Shown here piece by piece: positions 17,100 to 26,314 of a DNA stretch of 64,000 nt; the stretch's first letter is position 1, and every line of letters begins with the position of its first letter. This DNA comes from Arthrobacter woluwensis (GTDB taxonomy: Bacteria; Actinomycetota; Actinomycetes; Actinomycetales; Micrococcaceae). The notes under the pieces are model-generated. The model was not told the origin of the DNA, did no database searches, and saw only the letters and a program-made list of their open reading frames with translations. The stretch is from assembly GCF_900105345.1 (NCBI RefSeq), contig NZ_FNSN01000003.1:124001-188000 (forward strand). The letters are read 5' to 3'. A program made the position numbers and the translations under genes.

Positions 17100-18089
17100 A
17101 TGAGCTCTGCAAGATCAACCGCTGCGGCCGCCGTCGTCCTCCTCGCCAGCGTTTCCGTGGGGCTCAGCGCCTGCTCAGACCCCGGCGCGAACGCCGCCGG
17201 GAACAAGGACGCGTCGCCCACACCCTCCGCCACCGTCTCCGGCAAGGTCTTCAACCTGACGCCGCAGCAGGACCGCTTCCCCGTCACCGCCGATCCCGCG
17301 GCCGCCGCCCTGGTCCCGGACGCCGTGAAGGCGGACGGGAAGCTGGCCGTCGCGGTCAGCCCCTTCGCGGCGCCGCTGGCCGTCTACGCCAACGACGACA
17401 AGACCCCCGTGGGCAACGAAGTGGACATCGCCTTCGCCGTCGCGGAGAAGCTCGGCCTCAAGGCGGAAGTCGTCCCCACCACCTGGGAGAACTGGCCGCT
17501 CGGCGTCGCCTCCGGCAAGTACGAGGCCGTCATCTCCAACGTCACCGTGACGGAGGAGCGCAAGGAGAAGTTCGACTTCGCCAGCTACCGCAGCGACAAG
17601 CTCGGCTTCTACGCCAAGAGCGACAGCTCCATCAGCTCGATCGAGAAGCCGGCCGATGTGGCGGGCAAGAAGATCATCGTGGGCTCCGGCACCAACCAGG
17701 AGTCGATCCTGCTGGCCTGGGACGCCGAGAACAAGAAGAACGGCCTCGCCCCCGTCCAGTTCCAGTACTACGACGACGACTCGGCCTCCTCGCTGGCCCT
17801 CCAGTCCGGCCGCGCGGACCTCACCCTCGGTCCCAACGCGACCGCCGCTTACAAGGCGGCCAAGAACGGTCAGACGAAGCTCGTGGGTCTCCTCGACGGC
17901 GGCTGGCCGCTGAAGGCGAACATCGCCGTCGGCACCAAGAAGGGCAACGGCTTCGCCAAGGCCGCGCAGGCCGCCCTGAACGACCTCATCAAGGACGGCA
18001 CCTACGGCAAGATCCTGGACCGCTGGGGTCTGAAGGAGGAGGGCATCCCCGCCTCCGAGCTGAACCCGCCGGGCCTGCCGAAGAAGTAG
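17100..18089 (+). CDS. Orphan amino-acid-type ABC substrate-binding lipoprotein
   Basis: The 329-residue lipoprotein has a lipobox (LSAC) and a family-3 binding-protein domain (PF00497) with 'GNEVDIAFAVAEKLGLKAEVVPTTWENWP' near residues 105-140. It is a clear paralogue of the binding protein at 51871-52866: both share 'CSDPGANA', 'QQDR', 'VGSGTNQE-ILLAW' and 'RWGL-EE'. No permease or ATPase is adjacent, so it may supply the 52875-54880 transporter with another ligand. ATG 17100 follows GAAAGG; an upstream ATG at 17067 would add residues unlike a signal peptide. The shared upstream block supports joint regulation. Confidence 0.82.
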   Translation: MSSARSTAAAAVVLLASVSVGLSACSDPGANAAGNKDASPTPSATVSGKVFNLTPQQDRFPVTADPAAAALVPDAVKADGKLAVAVSPFAAPLAVYANDDKTPVGNEVDIAFAVAEKLGLKAEVVPTTWENWPLGVASGKYEAVISNVTVTEERKEKFDFASYRSDKLGFYAKSDSSISSIEKPADVAGKKIIVGSGTNQESILLAWDAENKKNGLAPVQFQYYDDDSASSLALQSGRADLTLGPNATAAYKAAKNGQTKLVGLLDGGWPLKANIAVGTKKGNGFAKAAQAALNDLIKDGTYGKILDRWGLKEEGIPASELNPPGLPKK

Positions 18090-18102
18090 CCCCCACCGAC
18101 GA

Positions 18103-18163
18103 CGCGAGCCGCCAGTAGATGCCCGAATCCTGCACGGATAAGGGCATCTACTGGCGGCTCGCG
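18103..18163. repeat. 61-nt palindromic element, copy 1 (bidirectional terminator)
   Basis: Two 28-nt arms (18103-18130 and 18136-18163) surround a 5-nt loop (tgcac); 26 of 28 positions pair. The arm starts CGCGA, has CAG at 11-13 and ATGCCC at 17-22. It lies between the convergent stops of the binding-protein gene and putA, and shares arm length, loop length and motifs with 57833-57893 and 62553-62613. Confidence 0.85.
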
Positions 18164-18179
18164 GCCGTGAGAGACGCTG

Positions 18180-21100
18180 TTAGATCAGCGCGTCCGACAG
18201 GTGATTCGGCGTGCCGAAGCGGTGCGCGGTGATGGAGACGGCCTGCTCCTTGAGGAAGGTCAGCAGCTCCACCCGGCCCGCGGCGACGACGTCGTTCGCG
18301 TAGATCGCGACGTCCGGCTTGCCGTCGGCCGCCTCGGCGGTCGGCAGCACCGGAGCGCCGATCAGTCGGATACGGGCCGAGGACTCCGGGCCGTTCTTCG
18401 CGGCGAGACGGCCGACGCGGACGGCCCACGCGGCGTCGTCCTCCAGGATGACCGGCATGCCGGCGGCGCTCAGTGCCTGCACGACGGCGGCGGGCAGCTG
18501 CTCCGCGGAGCTCACCACGGTGCCCTCCGGAGTGCGTCCGCCCCACGCCGTGGCCGCGGCGGCCGCGACGCGGACCAGCTCCGCCAGGCCCCTGCCGGAA
18601 GCGCCGGACTCGAAGCGGATCGTGGCCGGGACGGCGTGGTAACGGAACACGTTGCGCTCGGCGGTCAGGCCGGAGGCGTCACGGGCGGCGCCGAATTCGG
18701 CGCCCCAGGCGACGGCGTCGGAGGCGAGGGCGCCTTCGAGCCACGCGAGGTCCTCGGCGCCGAGCTCTGCGGAACGGGCGGCCGCGAGGAGGCCACGGGC
18801 CGCGGCGGTCGGGGCGCCGGCGGCGGACACGTCAGCGTCCTTCCAGGAGCCTAGACCCACGAGGTAGTTCGGGCCGCCGGCCTTGGTGCCCGCGCCGACC
18901 GCGGACTTCTTCCAGCCGCCGAACGGCTGACGGCGCACGATCGCACCCGTGATGCCGCGGTTGACGTACAGATTGCCGGCCTGGATGTTCTGCAGCCAGT
19001 AGTCCAGCTCGGCCGGGTCCAGGGAGTGCAGGCCGGAGGTCAGACCGTAGTCGATCTCGTTGACGATCGCCACGGCCTCCTCCAGGGTCTCGGCGGTCAT
19101 GACGCCGAGGATCGGGCCGAAGTACTCGGTCTTGTGGTACTCGCTGCCGCGCTTGACGCCGGTGCGGACGCCCGGGCTCCACAGCTTGCCGGACTCGTCC
19201 AGCTTCTGCGGCTTGAGCAGCCACTGCTCACCCTCGCCGAGGGTGGTCAGGCCGCGCAGGAGCTTGCCCTGGGCCGGCTCGATGACCGGGCCCATCTGCG
19301 TCTGCGGGTCCACCGGGTAGCCGACCTTGAGGGACCGTGCGGCGTCCTCGAGCTGCTGGTTGAAGCGGCGGGACGTGGCGACGGAGCCCACCAGGACCAC
19401 GAGGGAGGCGGCGGAGCACTTCTGGCCGGCGTGGCCGAACGCGGACTGGACGACGTCCTTCGCGGCGAGGTCCAGGTCGGCGGACGGGGTGACGATGATG
19501 GCGTTCTTGCCACTCGTCTCGGCCAGCAGCGGCAGGTCCTTGCGGAAGCTGCGGAACAGCTCGGCGGTCTCGTAGCCGCCGGTCAGGATCAGGCGGTCCA
19601 CGGCCGGGTGCGAGACCAGGCGGGTGCCGAGCTCACGGTCGGCCAGCTGGACGTACTGGAGCACGCTGCGGTCGATGCCGGCCTCGTCGAAGGCCTCCCA
19701 GAGGGCCTCGACCATGACCGCGCCGGAGCGGCGGGCCTGCTTGGCGGGCTTGATGACGACGGCGGAACCGGCGGCCAGCGACGCGAGGGTGGAGCCGGCC
19801 GGGATGGCGACCGGAAAATTCCACGGCGGGGTGACGAGGGTCAGCTTGGAGGGCACGAAGGTGGCGCCGTCCACGTGGTCGAGCTCCTTGGCGAGCTCGG
19901 CGTAGTAGTGCGCGAAGTCGATGGCCTCGGAGACCTCCGGGTCGCCCTGGTCCAGGGTCTTCCCGCACTCGGCGGCCATGACTTCGAGCAGCTCGGCACG
20001 GCGGGCCTCCAGGCGCACGCCGGCGCGGTGCAGGACCTCGGCGCGCTGGGCGCCGGTGAGGGAGCCCCACTCGGCGCCGCGCGCGACGGCGGTGGCGATC
20101 ACGGCGTCGAGCTCTTCCGCGGTGTTCAGCACGTGGGAGTCGGCGGTCGCCAGGCCGAGAGCGGTGCCGGGCACGCGCTCCAGGATGGCGCGGCCCCAGG
20201 TGCGGTTGGCCGGGAGGTCCGGGTCGGTGTCCGGGGTGTTGTCGAAGCTGAGGGTCGGGCCGCCGAAGCCGGCCTCGCCGGTGCCGAGCGCGGCGCGGGA
20301 CAGCTCCTCCTCGGCCAGGGCCGCGGCGTCGAACGCGGTGCGGTCCTGGACGCGGTTCGGGCCGGGAACGGTGTCGGTCAGAGCTTCCAGGGAGGCGAGG
20401 AAGCGGTTCTTCTCGCGCTCGAACAGGCCCTCGTTCTTGTCCAGCTCGAAGACGGCGGACATGAAGTTCTCCTGGCTCGCGCCCTCCTCGAGGCGGCGGA
20501 TCAAGTAGGCGATGGCGACGTCGAACTCACCCGGGTGCACGACGGGGGTGTAGAGCAGCAGCGAGCCGACGGTGCGCTTCACGGCTTCGGCCTGGCCGGT
20601 CGCCATGCCGAGCAGCATCTCGAACTCGAGGCCCTGCTTCACACCGCGCGCCTCGGCGAGCAGATGGGCGAGCGCCACGTCGAAGAGGTTGTGACCGGCG
20701 ACGCCGATGCGGACGTTGGCGATGTGCTCGGGGGTCAGCGCGTAGTCGAGGACGGCCTTGTAGGACGTGTCAGAGTCCTGCTTGGTGCCCCAGGTGGCCA
20801 GGGGCCAGCCGTGCAGATCGGCGTCGACCTGCTCCATGGGCAGGTTGGCGCCCTTCACGACACGGACCTTGATGGGGGCGCCGCCCTGGGCGGTGCGGGC
20901 GGCCGACCACTCCTGAAGGCGGATCATCGCGCTCAGGGCGTCCGGGAGGTAGGCCTGGAGCACGATGCCGGCTTCCAGGTCCTTGAACTCCGGGCGGTCG
21001 AGGAGCTGGGTGAAGACCGCGATGGTCAGCTCCAGGTCCTTGTACTCCTCCATGTCCAGGTTGATGAACTTGCGGGGGCTGGAAGAGGCGGCCAGGCGGT

Positions 21101-21737
21101 ACAGCGGCGCGAGCTTCTCGATGATGTGCTCGACGGCCTCATCGAACGCCCAGTGGTTGTGCGGGGCGACCGTGGAGGAGACCTTGATGGAGACGTAGTC
21201 GACGTCGGGGCGCGCCAGGAGCTTCCGGGTGCCCTCGAGGCGGCGGGAGGCCTCGTTCTGACCGAGGATCGCCTCGCCCAGGAGGTTGACGTTGAGGTGG
21301 ATGCCGGGCTTCTTGATCTTCTGGATCGAAGCGCCGAGCTTGGCGTCCGTGGCGTCCACGATCAGGTGGCCGACCATCTCGCGCAGCACGCGGCGGGCCA
21401 CGGGGATGACGACGCCGGGCAGGACCGGGGCGAGGGAGCCGCCCAGCGCGACGGCGGACTTCATGTACCAGGGCAGGAACGCCGGAACCTTCGGGGCGAG
21501 GGCCTTGAGGTTGCGGGCGGCGACGCTCAGGTCCTCGGGGCGGACGACGCCGTCCACGAAGCCGACGGTGAACGCGAGGCCGTTGGGGTCCTTGAGGACG
21601 CCGGCCAGCTGAGCCGCGGAGGCGTCCACGGGGATCCGGGAGCCCTCCTCGAGCCAGCGGCGCACCAGGGCGATGGCCTCCGTGGCCAGGTCCTGTGGCC
21701 TCACGGATGGCAGTTCGACACGAGCAGGGGTGGTCAT
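18180..21737 (-). CDS. putA: Bifunctional proline dehydrogenase / L-glutamate gamma-semialdehyde dehydrogenase
   Basis: The 1185-residue PutA oxidises proline to glutamate in two steps. The FAD-dependent proline dehydrogenase barrel occupies roughly residues 100-450, including 'RVVKGANLPME' and 'YLIRRLEEGASQENFM', the substrate-site motif with paired arginines. The NAD-dependent aldehyde dehydrogenase follows at about 540-1000 with 'LLAETSGKNAIIV' (general-base Glu region) and catalytic Cys in 'GHAGQKCSAASL'; a C-terminal extension completes the trifold seen in actinobacterial proteins. No N-terminal DNA-binding domain is present, so regulation is separate; the divergent LysR gene at 21993 is the natural candidate. 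Confidence 0.95.
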   Translation of the reverse strand: MTTPARVELPSVRPQDLATEAIALVRRWLEEGSRIPVDASAAQLAGVLKDPNGLAFTVGFVDGVVRPEDLSVAARNLKALAPKVPAFLPWYMKSAVALGGSLAPVLPGVVIPVARRVLREMVGHLIVDATDAKLGASIQKIKKPGIHLNVNLLGEAILGQNEASRRLEGTRKLLARPDVDYVSIKVSSTVAPHNHWAFDEAVEHIIEKLAPLYRLAASSSPRKFINLDMEEYKDLELTIAVFTQLLDRPEFKDLEAGIVLQAYLPDALSAMIRLQEWSAARTAQGGAPIKVRVVKGANLPMEQVDADLHGWPLATWGTKQDSDTSYKAVLDYALTPEHIANVRIGVAGHNLFDVALAHLLAEARGVKQGLEFEMLLGMATGQAEAVKRTVGSLLLYTPVVHPGEFDVAIAYLIRRLEEGASQENFMSAVFELDKNEGLFEREKNRFLASLEALTDTVPGPNRVQDRTAFDAAALAEEELSRAALGTGEAGFGGPTLSFDNTPDTDPDLPANRTWGRAILERVPGTALGLATADSHVLNTAEELDAVIATAVARGAEWGSLTGAQRAEVLHRAGVRLEARRAELLEVMAAECGKTLDQGDPEVSEAIDFAHYYAELAKELDHVDGATFVPSKLTLVTPPWNFPVAIPAGSTLASLAAGSAVVIKPAKQARRSGAVMVEALWEAFDEAGIDRSVLQYVQLADRELGTRLVSHPAVDRLILTGGYETAELFRSFRKDLPLLAETSGKNAIIVTPSADLDLAAKDVVQSAFGHAGQKCSAASLVVLVGSVATSRRFNQQLEDAARSLKVGYPVDPQTQMGPVIEPAQGKLLRGLTTLGEGEQWLLKPQKLDESGKLWSPGVRTGVKRGSEYHKTEYFGPILGVMTAETLEEAVAIVNEIDYGLTSGLHSLDPAELDYWLQNIQAGNLYVNRGITGAIVRRQPFGGWKKSAVGAGTKAGGPNYLVGLGSWKDADVSAAGAPTAAARGLLAAARSAELGAEDLAWLEGALASDAVAWGAEFGAARDASGLTAERNVFRYHAVPATIRFESGASGRGLAELVRVAAAAATAWGGRTPEGTVVSSAEQLPAAVVQALSAAGMPVILEDDAAWAVRVGRLAAKNGPESSARIRLIGAPVLPTAEAADGKPDVAIYANDVVAAGRVELLTFLKEQAVSITAHRFGTPNHLSDALI

Positions 21738-21869
21738 GGCGCTCCTTGCACTTCAGTGTTGTCCGCCGGTTCCGGGTTGCGTCACCGGGGGCGGAGAGAG
21801 GGGGGTGATCGGCGTGCCGTGATTCGACTGTGAACCGTGCCGCCGGATCGATCTGATCATCAGTATGCG

Positions 21870-21886
21870 CCTAAAGGAAAATTAGG
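21870..21886. promoter_or_regulatory. Candidate operator in the putA-lysR intergenic region
   Basis: CCTAA-N7-TTAGG sits in an AT-rich stretch (about 21850-21920) that stands out in this GC-rich DNA and lies between the divergent putA and lysR starts. Spacing is compatible with a LysR-type site. Confidence 0.4.
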
Positions 21887-21992
21887 AAAAGTGATGTTTT
21901 CTGTAGGATATGGATCAGCTTTAGTGAACTATCCGCCCGGGCCCCGCGAGGGCCGCCGGCACCCCTGAGTCCACCCCTGAATCGAGGCCCTC

Positions 21993-22895
21993 ATGCTGGA
22001 GATCCGCAGGCTCCGACTGCTCCGCGAACTGAGTATCCGCGGGACGCTCGCCGGGGTGGCCGACGCCCTCGCGTACAGCCCGTCGTCGGTGTCCCAACAG
22101 CTCGCCCTCCTGGAGAAGGAGGTGGGCGTGGAACTCATGCGGAAGTCCGGACGCGGGGTGCTGCTGACCCCGCAGGCCCAGCTGCTGGCGGAGCACACGG
22201 GCGAACTGCTGGACGCCTTCGAACGGGCCGAAGCCGCCGTGGCCGCGAGCCAGGACGAGATCCGGGGCACCGTGCGCATGGCCGTGTTCCAGAGCGCCAT
22301 GCTCGCCCTCCTCCCGGCGACGCTCCAGGCCGTCGCCGAACAGCACCCGGCGCTGCGGATCGAGATGGTGCAGTACGAACCGGAGACGGCCCTACACGAG
22401 ACCTGGGCCCATGGCTTCGACCTGGTGGTCGCGGAGCAGTATCCGCATCATGCCGCACCCCATCTGCCCGGCCTGGACCGCAAGCCCCTCGTGGAGGACG
22501 CGATCCGGCTCGCGGTGCCGCCGGAGAACACCTTGCAGCAGCTCACGGACGCCGCCGACCTGCCGTGGGTCATGGAACCCCGCGGCGCCGCCACCCGGCA
22601 CTGGGCGGAGCAGGCCTGCCGGCTCGCGGGGTTCGAACCCGATGTCCGGTACGAGACCGCCGACCTCCAGGCGCACATCAGCCTGGTGGAGTCAGGGCAT
22701 GCGGTGGCGCTCCTCCCTGATCTGATCTGGGTGGGTCGCACGCAGTCGTCCGTGCGGCTGGTCGATCTGCCCAGCGCACCCCTGCGCACCGTGTTCACCT
22801 CGGCCCGGCTCGCCAGTGTGGGCCACCCGGCCATCACCGCCGTGCGCGACGCCCTCGAGGAGACCGCCCGGAGGCTGGACCCCTCGGGGGCATGA
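21993..22895 (+). CDS. LysR family regulator, probable control of putA
   Basis: The 300-residue protein has a LysR helix-turn-helix at 1-60 ('MLEIRRLRLLRELSIRGTLAGVADALAYSPSSVSQQLALLEKEVG') and an effector-binding domain from about 90. It is divergently transcribed from putA across 255 bp. Regulators in this position usually activate proline use in response to proline, but this link is contextual. The wing and recognition helix look intact. Confidence 0.83.
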   Translation: MLEIRRLRLLRELSIRGTLAGVADALAYSPSSVSQQLALLEKEVGVELMRKSGRGVLLTPQAQLLAEHTGELLDAFERAEAAVAASQDEIRGTVRMAVFQSAMLALLPATLQAVAEQHPALRIEMVQYEPETALHETWAHGFDLVVAEQYPHHAAPHLPGLDRKPLVEDAIRLAVPPENTLQQLTDAADLPWVMEPRGAATRHWAEQACRLAGFEPDVRYETADLQAHISLVESGHAVALLPDLIWVGRTQSSVRLVDLPSAPLRTVFTSARLASVGHPAITAVRDALEETARRLDPSGA

Positions 22896-22977
22896 GGGCA
22901 TCGAAGTTCGCAGGACGCGCCCAGGGCGCACTTCGGGCGCAGTCCGGCTGCTGTCGCCGCAGTGCGCGGCGGAGCCT

Positions 22978-23472
22978 TCAGCCGCGCGGTGGCAGCGGGT
23001 TCCGGAGGGCGGCGATGCTCGCGCCGAGGAACTCCTCGACCACGTCCAGGTCCTCCCGGTCGAATGAGCGCACGACGGCGGCGAGCGCTTCGGTCTGGTG
23101 CTCGACGATCGAGCGCAGCAGCGATTGCGCACGCTCCGTCGGGAAGAGCAGGTTGGCGCGGCGGTCCCGGGGCGCGGGCTCCCGCCGCAGATAGTCGGCC
23201 CGTTCGAGACGGGACACGAGGATGGTGGTCGACGCCGAGGACAGCCCGAGCTGCTTGCCGAGCACGCTCGCCGTGACACCCCACGCATCGCTCTCGATGA
23301 GCAGGTACTCCAGGGCTGCGAGGTCGGTGGCGTTCACCCCGAGTTCGCGGCGCATGCTTTCGCGCGCCCTCTCGGCCGCCACGGTGAACTCTCGGAGGAG
23401 CTTGAGGGTGTCGCCCGGGTCGCTGTTGTCGCCGTCGTCTTTCCAGTGCTTGTCGATCAGTTCGAGTGCCAT
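22978..23472 (-). CDS. MarR family transcriptional regulator
   Basis: The 164-residue protein has the MarR winged helix: 'TDLAALEYLLIESDAWGVTASVLGKQLGLSSASTTILVSRLERADYLRREPAPRDRRANLLFPTE' across about residues 48-112, with the typical 'D-x-R' of the wing. I chose ATG 23472 (AAAGG upstream) over an in-frame ATG at 23574, whose additional residues are Pro/Arg-rich. The following small genes on the same strand (CsbD-like and hypothetical) lie upstream of it; its targets are unknown. Confidence 0.8.
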   Translation of the reverse strand: MALELIDKHWKDDGDNSDPGDTLKLLREFTVAAERARESMRRELGVNATDLAALEYLLIESDAWGVTASVLGKQLGLSSASTTILVSRLERADYLRREPAPRDRRANLLFPTERAQSLLRSIVEHQTEALAAVVRSFDREDLDVVEEFLGASIAALRNPLPPRG

Positions 23473-23629
23473 CGAAAGATCAGCCTTTTCCACATCGATG
23501 TGCTTGCGCGGTCCGCACCGGGGCGCGGCCAGGGGCCGCAGCCGAGGGCGGGGAGGCCCTCGGGGCCGGCACACTCACGATGCTGTGGGTCGATGCCGGC
23601 CCCGACGGCGCAGGGAGAATCAGCCAGGG

Positions 23630-23806
23630 TCACTTGCCCTTGAAGGCGTCCTTGACGTCCTCGCCGGCCTGCTTGACGTCACCCTTGGCCTGCTGAAGCT
23701 TGCCTTCAGCCTCCAGCTTGTGGTTGTCCGTCGCCTCGCCGATGACTTCCTTGGCCTTGCCGACCGCCTGATCGGCAGCGTTCTTGGCCTTGTCGATGAA
23801 ACTCAT
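23630..23806 (-). CDS. CsbD family stress protein
   Basis: The 58-residue, very charged helical protein ('MSFIDKAKNAADQAVGKAKEVIGEATDNHKLEAEGKLQQAKGDVKQ') matches the CsbD (PF05532) family of general-stress proteins, which are abundant under stress but mechanistically unclear. AAAGGA precedes ATG 23806. It follows a small gene of unknown function on the same strand, and both may belong to a stress-response group. Confidence 0.88.
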   Translation of the reverse strand: MSFIDKAKNAADQAVGKAKEVIGEATDNHKLEAEGKLQQAKGDVKQAGEDVKDAFKGK

Positions 23807-23858
23807 GATGCTCGTCCTTTCGTTCGGTGATGGATTCGCCCGAGGATTCCCACCCCGG

Positions 23859-24167
23859 TCAGAGTGAGACCAGAGACGCCGACTCGGGGAGCCGGTGCAG
23901 CCTGGAGGCGGAGCCGCTCTCCACCGCGAACCGGATGTGGCGCTGGACGAAAGCACCGCCCAGCACCTCCTCCAGGTCCGGGATGAGACGCTGCTCCACG
24001 AGGGCCATGGCCGCGACGGTGGTCGACGATCCGGCCACCGTGTACACGGCGTGGAGGACCCAGCCGTCGTCGTGCCGCTCGAGGCGGACTTCTGCATCCG
24101 CAAGCGCGGTGCTCGCCCTGGCCGCGTTCTCCGCAGCCCTCGCGAGCACGATCTGCCGACTCTCCAT
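23859..24167 (-). CDS. Hypothetical protein
   Basis: The 102-residue protein is not recognised. It has a helical N-terminus ('VLARAAENAARASTALADAEVRLER') and a beta-rich middle ('GWVLHAVYTVAGSSTTVAAMALVEQ'), no signal peptide and no Cys. It is immediately upstream of and co-directional with the CsbD gene (52 bp gap), so a stress-associated role is possible. About 105 bp upstream lies a weak iron-box-like sequence. Confidence 0.55.
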   Translation of the reverse strand: MESRQIVLARAAENAARASTALADAEVRLERHDDGWVLHAVYTVAGSSTTVAAMALVEQRLIPDLEEVLGGAFVQRHIRFAVESGSASRLHRLPESASLVSL

Positions 24168-24387
24168 GCCATCTCCCGACTTCTCAGGTCCTGCCCTTCA
24201 GCAGACATTCCCCGGAAACCAGGAATCTCTGGTGTTCCCGCCGACCTGGGCCGACCGGAACTTATGAAGCTAGGCTAACGTATATCTCGCTCATCGAGCT
24301 AGTTGTAGATCGAACTTATTTTTCGATGGCTGGAATCGGGAGCGGGAGCGGCGCCGGAAACGCCGGCACTGGGGTCCAGTTCATCGC

Positions 24388-25638
24388 TCACCGCGTGAGT
24401 GCACGAGCGGGGCTGATCTGAGTCGCGCGGATGCCGGGATGAATCCCCGCGAGAATGCCTGCGACGATGCCCGCGGCTATGGCCAGGAGGGGTGCTGTCG
24501 GGTCGATGATGGGCACCCAGTGGTTGGCGAGTGAAACAGCGATGGTGACGACGGTTCCGGCGACGGCGCCAGCGGCCCCGCCCAGCAGGCCGATGCCGGC
24601 GGATTCCCCAACGAGTTGCCAGAAGATGTCGACCCTGCGTGCCCCGAGCGCTCTCCTCAGGCCGATTTCCGGGGTTCTGAGGACGACTCGCACGGCTGTG
24701 GTGCTCGCGATCGAGATGGCCCCGATCAGGAGAATGACAACGCTCACGACCAGGCTCAGGAGGGTGATGCTGCCTTCGACCGCTTGGCGGAGCGTCTGAG
24801 AATCGGGCGGGGCGACAACCGTGACGGCACCCGGATTGGTGGGGGCGACGGCGAGGGCGGCCTGGTCGCCGACTTGGGTGGCAGCCCCAGGCGCGGTTTC
24901 CAGCAGTATTTTCCGGGCGATCTGTGCACCGCGGAACGCTTCCGATCGTTCCAGGAAGGTGATGGGCAGGAGAAGGGCTCCTTGAGTGCCTGGTTCGCGA
25001 TTGACGTCTGCGTAGATGCCGATGACGGTCAGACCTGTATCACCGACGAAAATTGCCGGGCCCGGCGCGGCGATGCCGAGTCGATCGGCGACCGTCTTGG
25101 AGAGCATCACGACGCTGTCGGCTCGTTTTACGTGACCGTTGTCGAAAGTCCTCCCTGCGATCACTTTCGGCGCGATGGCGGCCAGTGCTCCGTCATCGAC
25201 ACCGTAGGTGTCAACCGGAACGGGGTCGCTCTCGGGAAGGAACAGTCGGCGGTATGACACAGCGCTGGCGACCGAGATCCTTCCGCCGTGCAGCACCCCC
25301 GAGATCGTGTCGGCCCGAGCAACAGACGCGGACGTGTACCACCGGTCGAGAACGGCCTCGGCGTCGAAGGGGTCCGCCGGAGGCGCAGCGGTGATGGACA
25401 CCTCTGTTGCCCGGCGGGCATCGAACTGACTGGAGACCTGGTGGCTCGCCGTACCCGTCAGTCCCAGGGTAGCGACGAAGGCGGCGCATCCCAGCAGCGT
25501 TCCCAAGGCCGCAAGAAGGGACCGGGCAAGGTCCCGGAAGACGGATCGGTAGGACTCACGCAGGATATCGACGAGACCGAGCCGGCTCGGCTTCAATGCG
25601 AGCCCAGGTGCTCCTGATGCAAGCCGTCGCAACATCAC
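24388..25638 (-). CDS. MacB/FtsX-type ABC transporter permease
   Basis: The 416-residue protein has one N-terminal transmembrane helix (about 38-60), a large extracytoplasmic domain (about 65-285, including 'VVMLSKTVADRLGI') and three C-terminal helices (about 288-312, 335-365, 375-400) with the FtsX-like 'RTPEIGLRRALGARRVDIFWQ' coupling motif. This is the MacB/FtsX fold of mechanotransmission exporters, which act on extracytoplasmic substrates. Its start overlaps the ATPase gene stop by 4 bp. It ends a lipoprotein-adaptor-ATPase-permease series downstream of the crystallin-like secreted protein, suggesting export of, or immunity to, that protein. Confidence 0.8.
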   Translation of the reverse strand: MMLRRLASGAPGLALKPSRLGLVDILRESYRSVFRDLARSLLAALGTLLGCAAFVATLGLTGTASHQVSSQFDARRATEVSITAAPPADPFDAEAVLDRWYTSASVARADTISGVLHGGRISVASAVSYRRLFLPESDPVPVDTYGVDDGALAAIAPKVIAGRTFDNGHVKRADSVVMLSKTVADRLGIAAPGPAIFVGDTGLTVIGIYADVNREPGTQGALLLPITFLERSEAFRGAQIARKILLETAPGAATQVGDQAALAVAPTNPGAVTVVAPPDSQTLRQAVEGSITLLSLVVSVVILLIGAISIASTTAVRVVLRTPEIGLRRALGARRVDIFWQLVGESAGIGLLGGAAGAVAGTVVTIAVSLANHWVPIIDPTAPLLAIAAGIVAGILAGIHPGIRATQISPARALTR

Positions 25639-26306
25639 AACAGGCCCCCACCCGGGCCAAGGCGTCCATCCTCAACATGGACGACCCGACTGAGCTGGGC
25701 TGCCAGTGCCATGTCGTGGGTGACCATGACCAGGGTCTGTCCCAGCTCGTTGAGCTCGAAGAGGGTCTCGATGACGGCACGGCTGTTCTTCGAGTCTAGG
25801 TTACCGGTCGGCTCATCGCAGAAGAGCACCTCTGGCTCGAGGCAGAGAGCCCTGGCGATGGCAGTTCGCTGGCGCTCACCGCCTGAAAGGTCTCGTGGAT
25901 CCGCGAGCACCCGGTGTCCGAGTCCAAGCCGTGCCAGCGACTCTTCGGCACGGGTTCTGCGGTCCCGTGCAGGGAGCCCCGAGTACATCATCGCGAGCTC
26001 CACGTTCTCCACCACGGAACGCTGAGGCAGCAGGTGGAAAGCTTGAAAGACGAACCCAAACTTCTGGCCGCGAATCGAGCACCGCTCCGTCTCCGTGCAC
26101 GAAGAGATGTCCACCCCGGCCAGGGAGTATGTGCCGGTGGTGGGGACGTCAAGCAGTCCCAGGAGGTTCAGCAAGGTGGACTTTCCCGAGCCGGAAGGAC
26201 CGACGATCGCCACCGACTCTCCTTCCTGGATCGTGAGATCCGAGGGGTGAAGAGCCGTGACAGGAGAGCGACCCGGATACGTCTTGGAGATGCCGCGGAG
26301 TTCCAC
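25635..26306 (-). CDS. ABC transporter ATP-binding protein (MacB/LolD type)
   Basis: The 223-residue ATPase contains Walker A GPSGSGKST, signature LSGGERQR, Walker B 'EVLFCDEP', 'TGNLDS' D-loop and the switch His in 'MVTHD', with the 'GQKFGFVFQAFHLLP' Q-loop typical of MacB/LolD/FtsE-like ATPases. It drives the adjacent permease. It follows the adaptor gene by 8 bp and overlaps the permease start, so all are likely co-translated. Confidence 0.88.
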   Translation of the reverse strand: MELRGISKTYPGRSPVTALHPSDLTIQEGESVAIVGPSGSGKSTLLNLLGLLDVPTTGTYSLAGVDISSCTETERCSIRGQKFGFVFQAFHLLPQRSVVENVELAMMYSGLPARDRRTRAEESLARLGLGHRVLADPRDLSGGERQRTAIARALCLEPEVLFCDEPTGNLDSKNSRAVIETLFELNELGQTLVMVTHDMALAAQLSRVVHVEDGRLGPGGGLL

Positions 26307-26314
26307 AAGCGCGC

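Noticed and set aside
19026-21833. A 935-codon plus-strand open frame opposite putA
   Set aside because: It mirrors the long putA gene on the other strand, has no domain or signal, and its composition follows from putA codon bias.
24266-24284. Possible second iron box with AGGCTAAC core
   Set aside because: Only about 14 of 19 positions match the consensus and one arm is poor; not enough to call without binding data.
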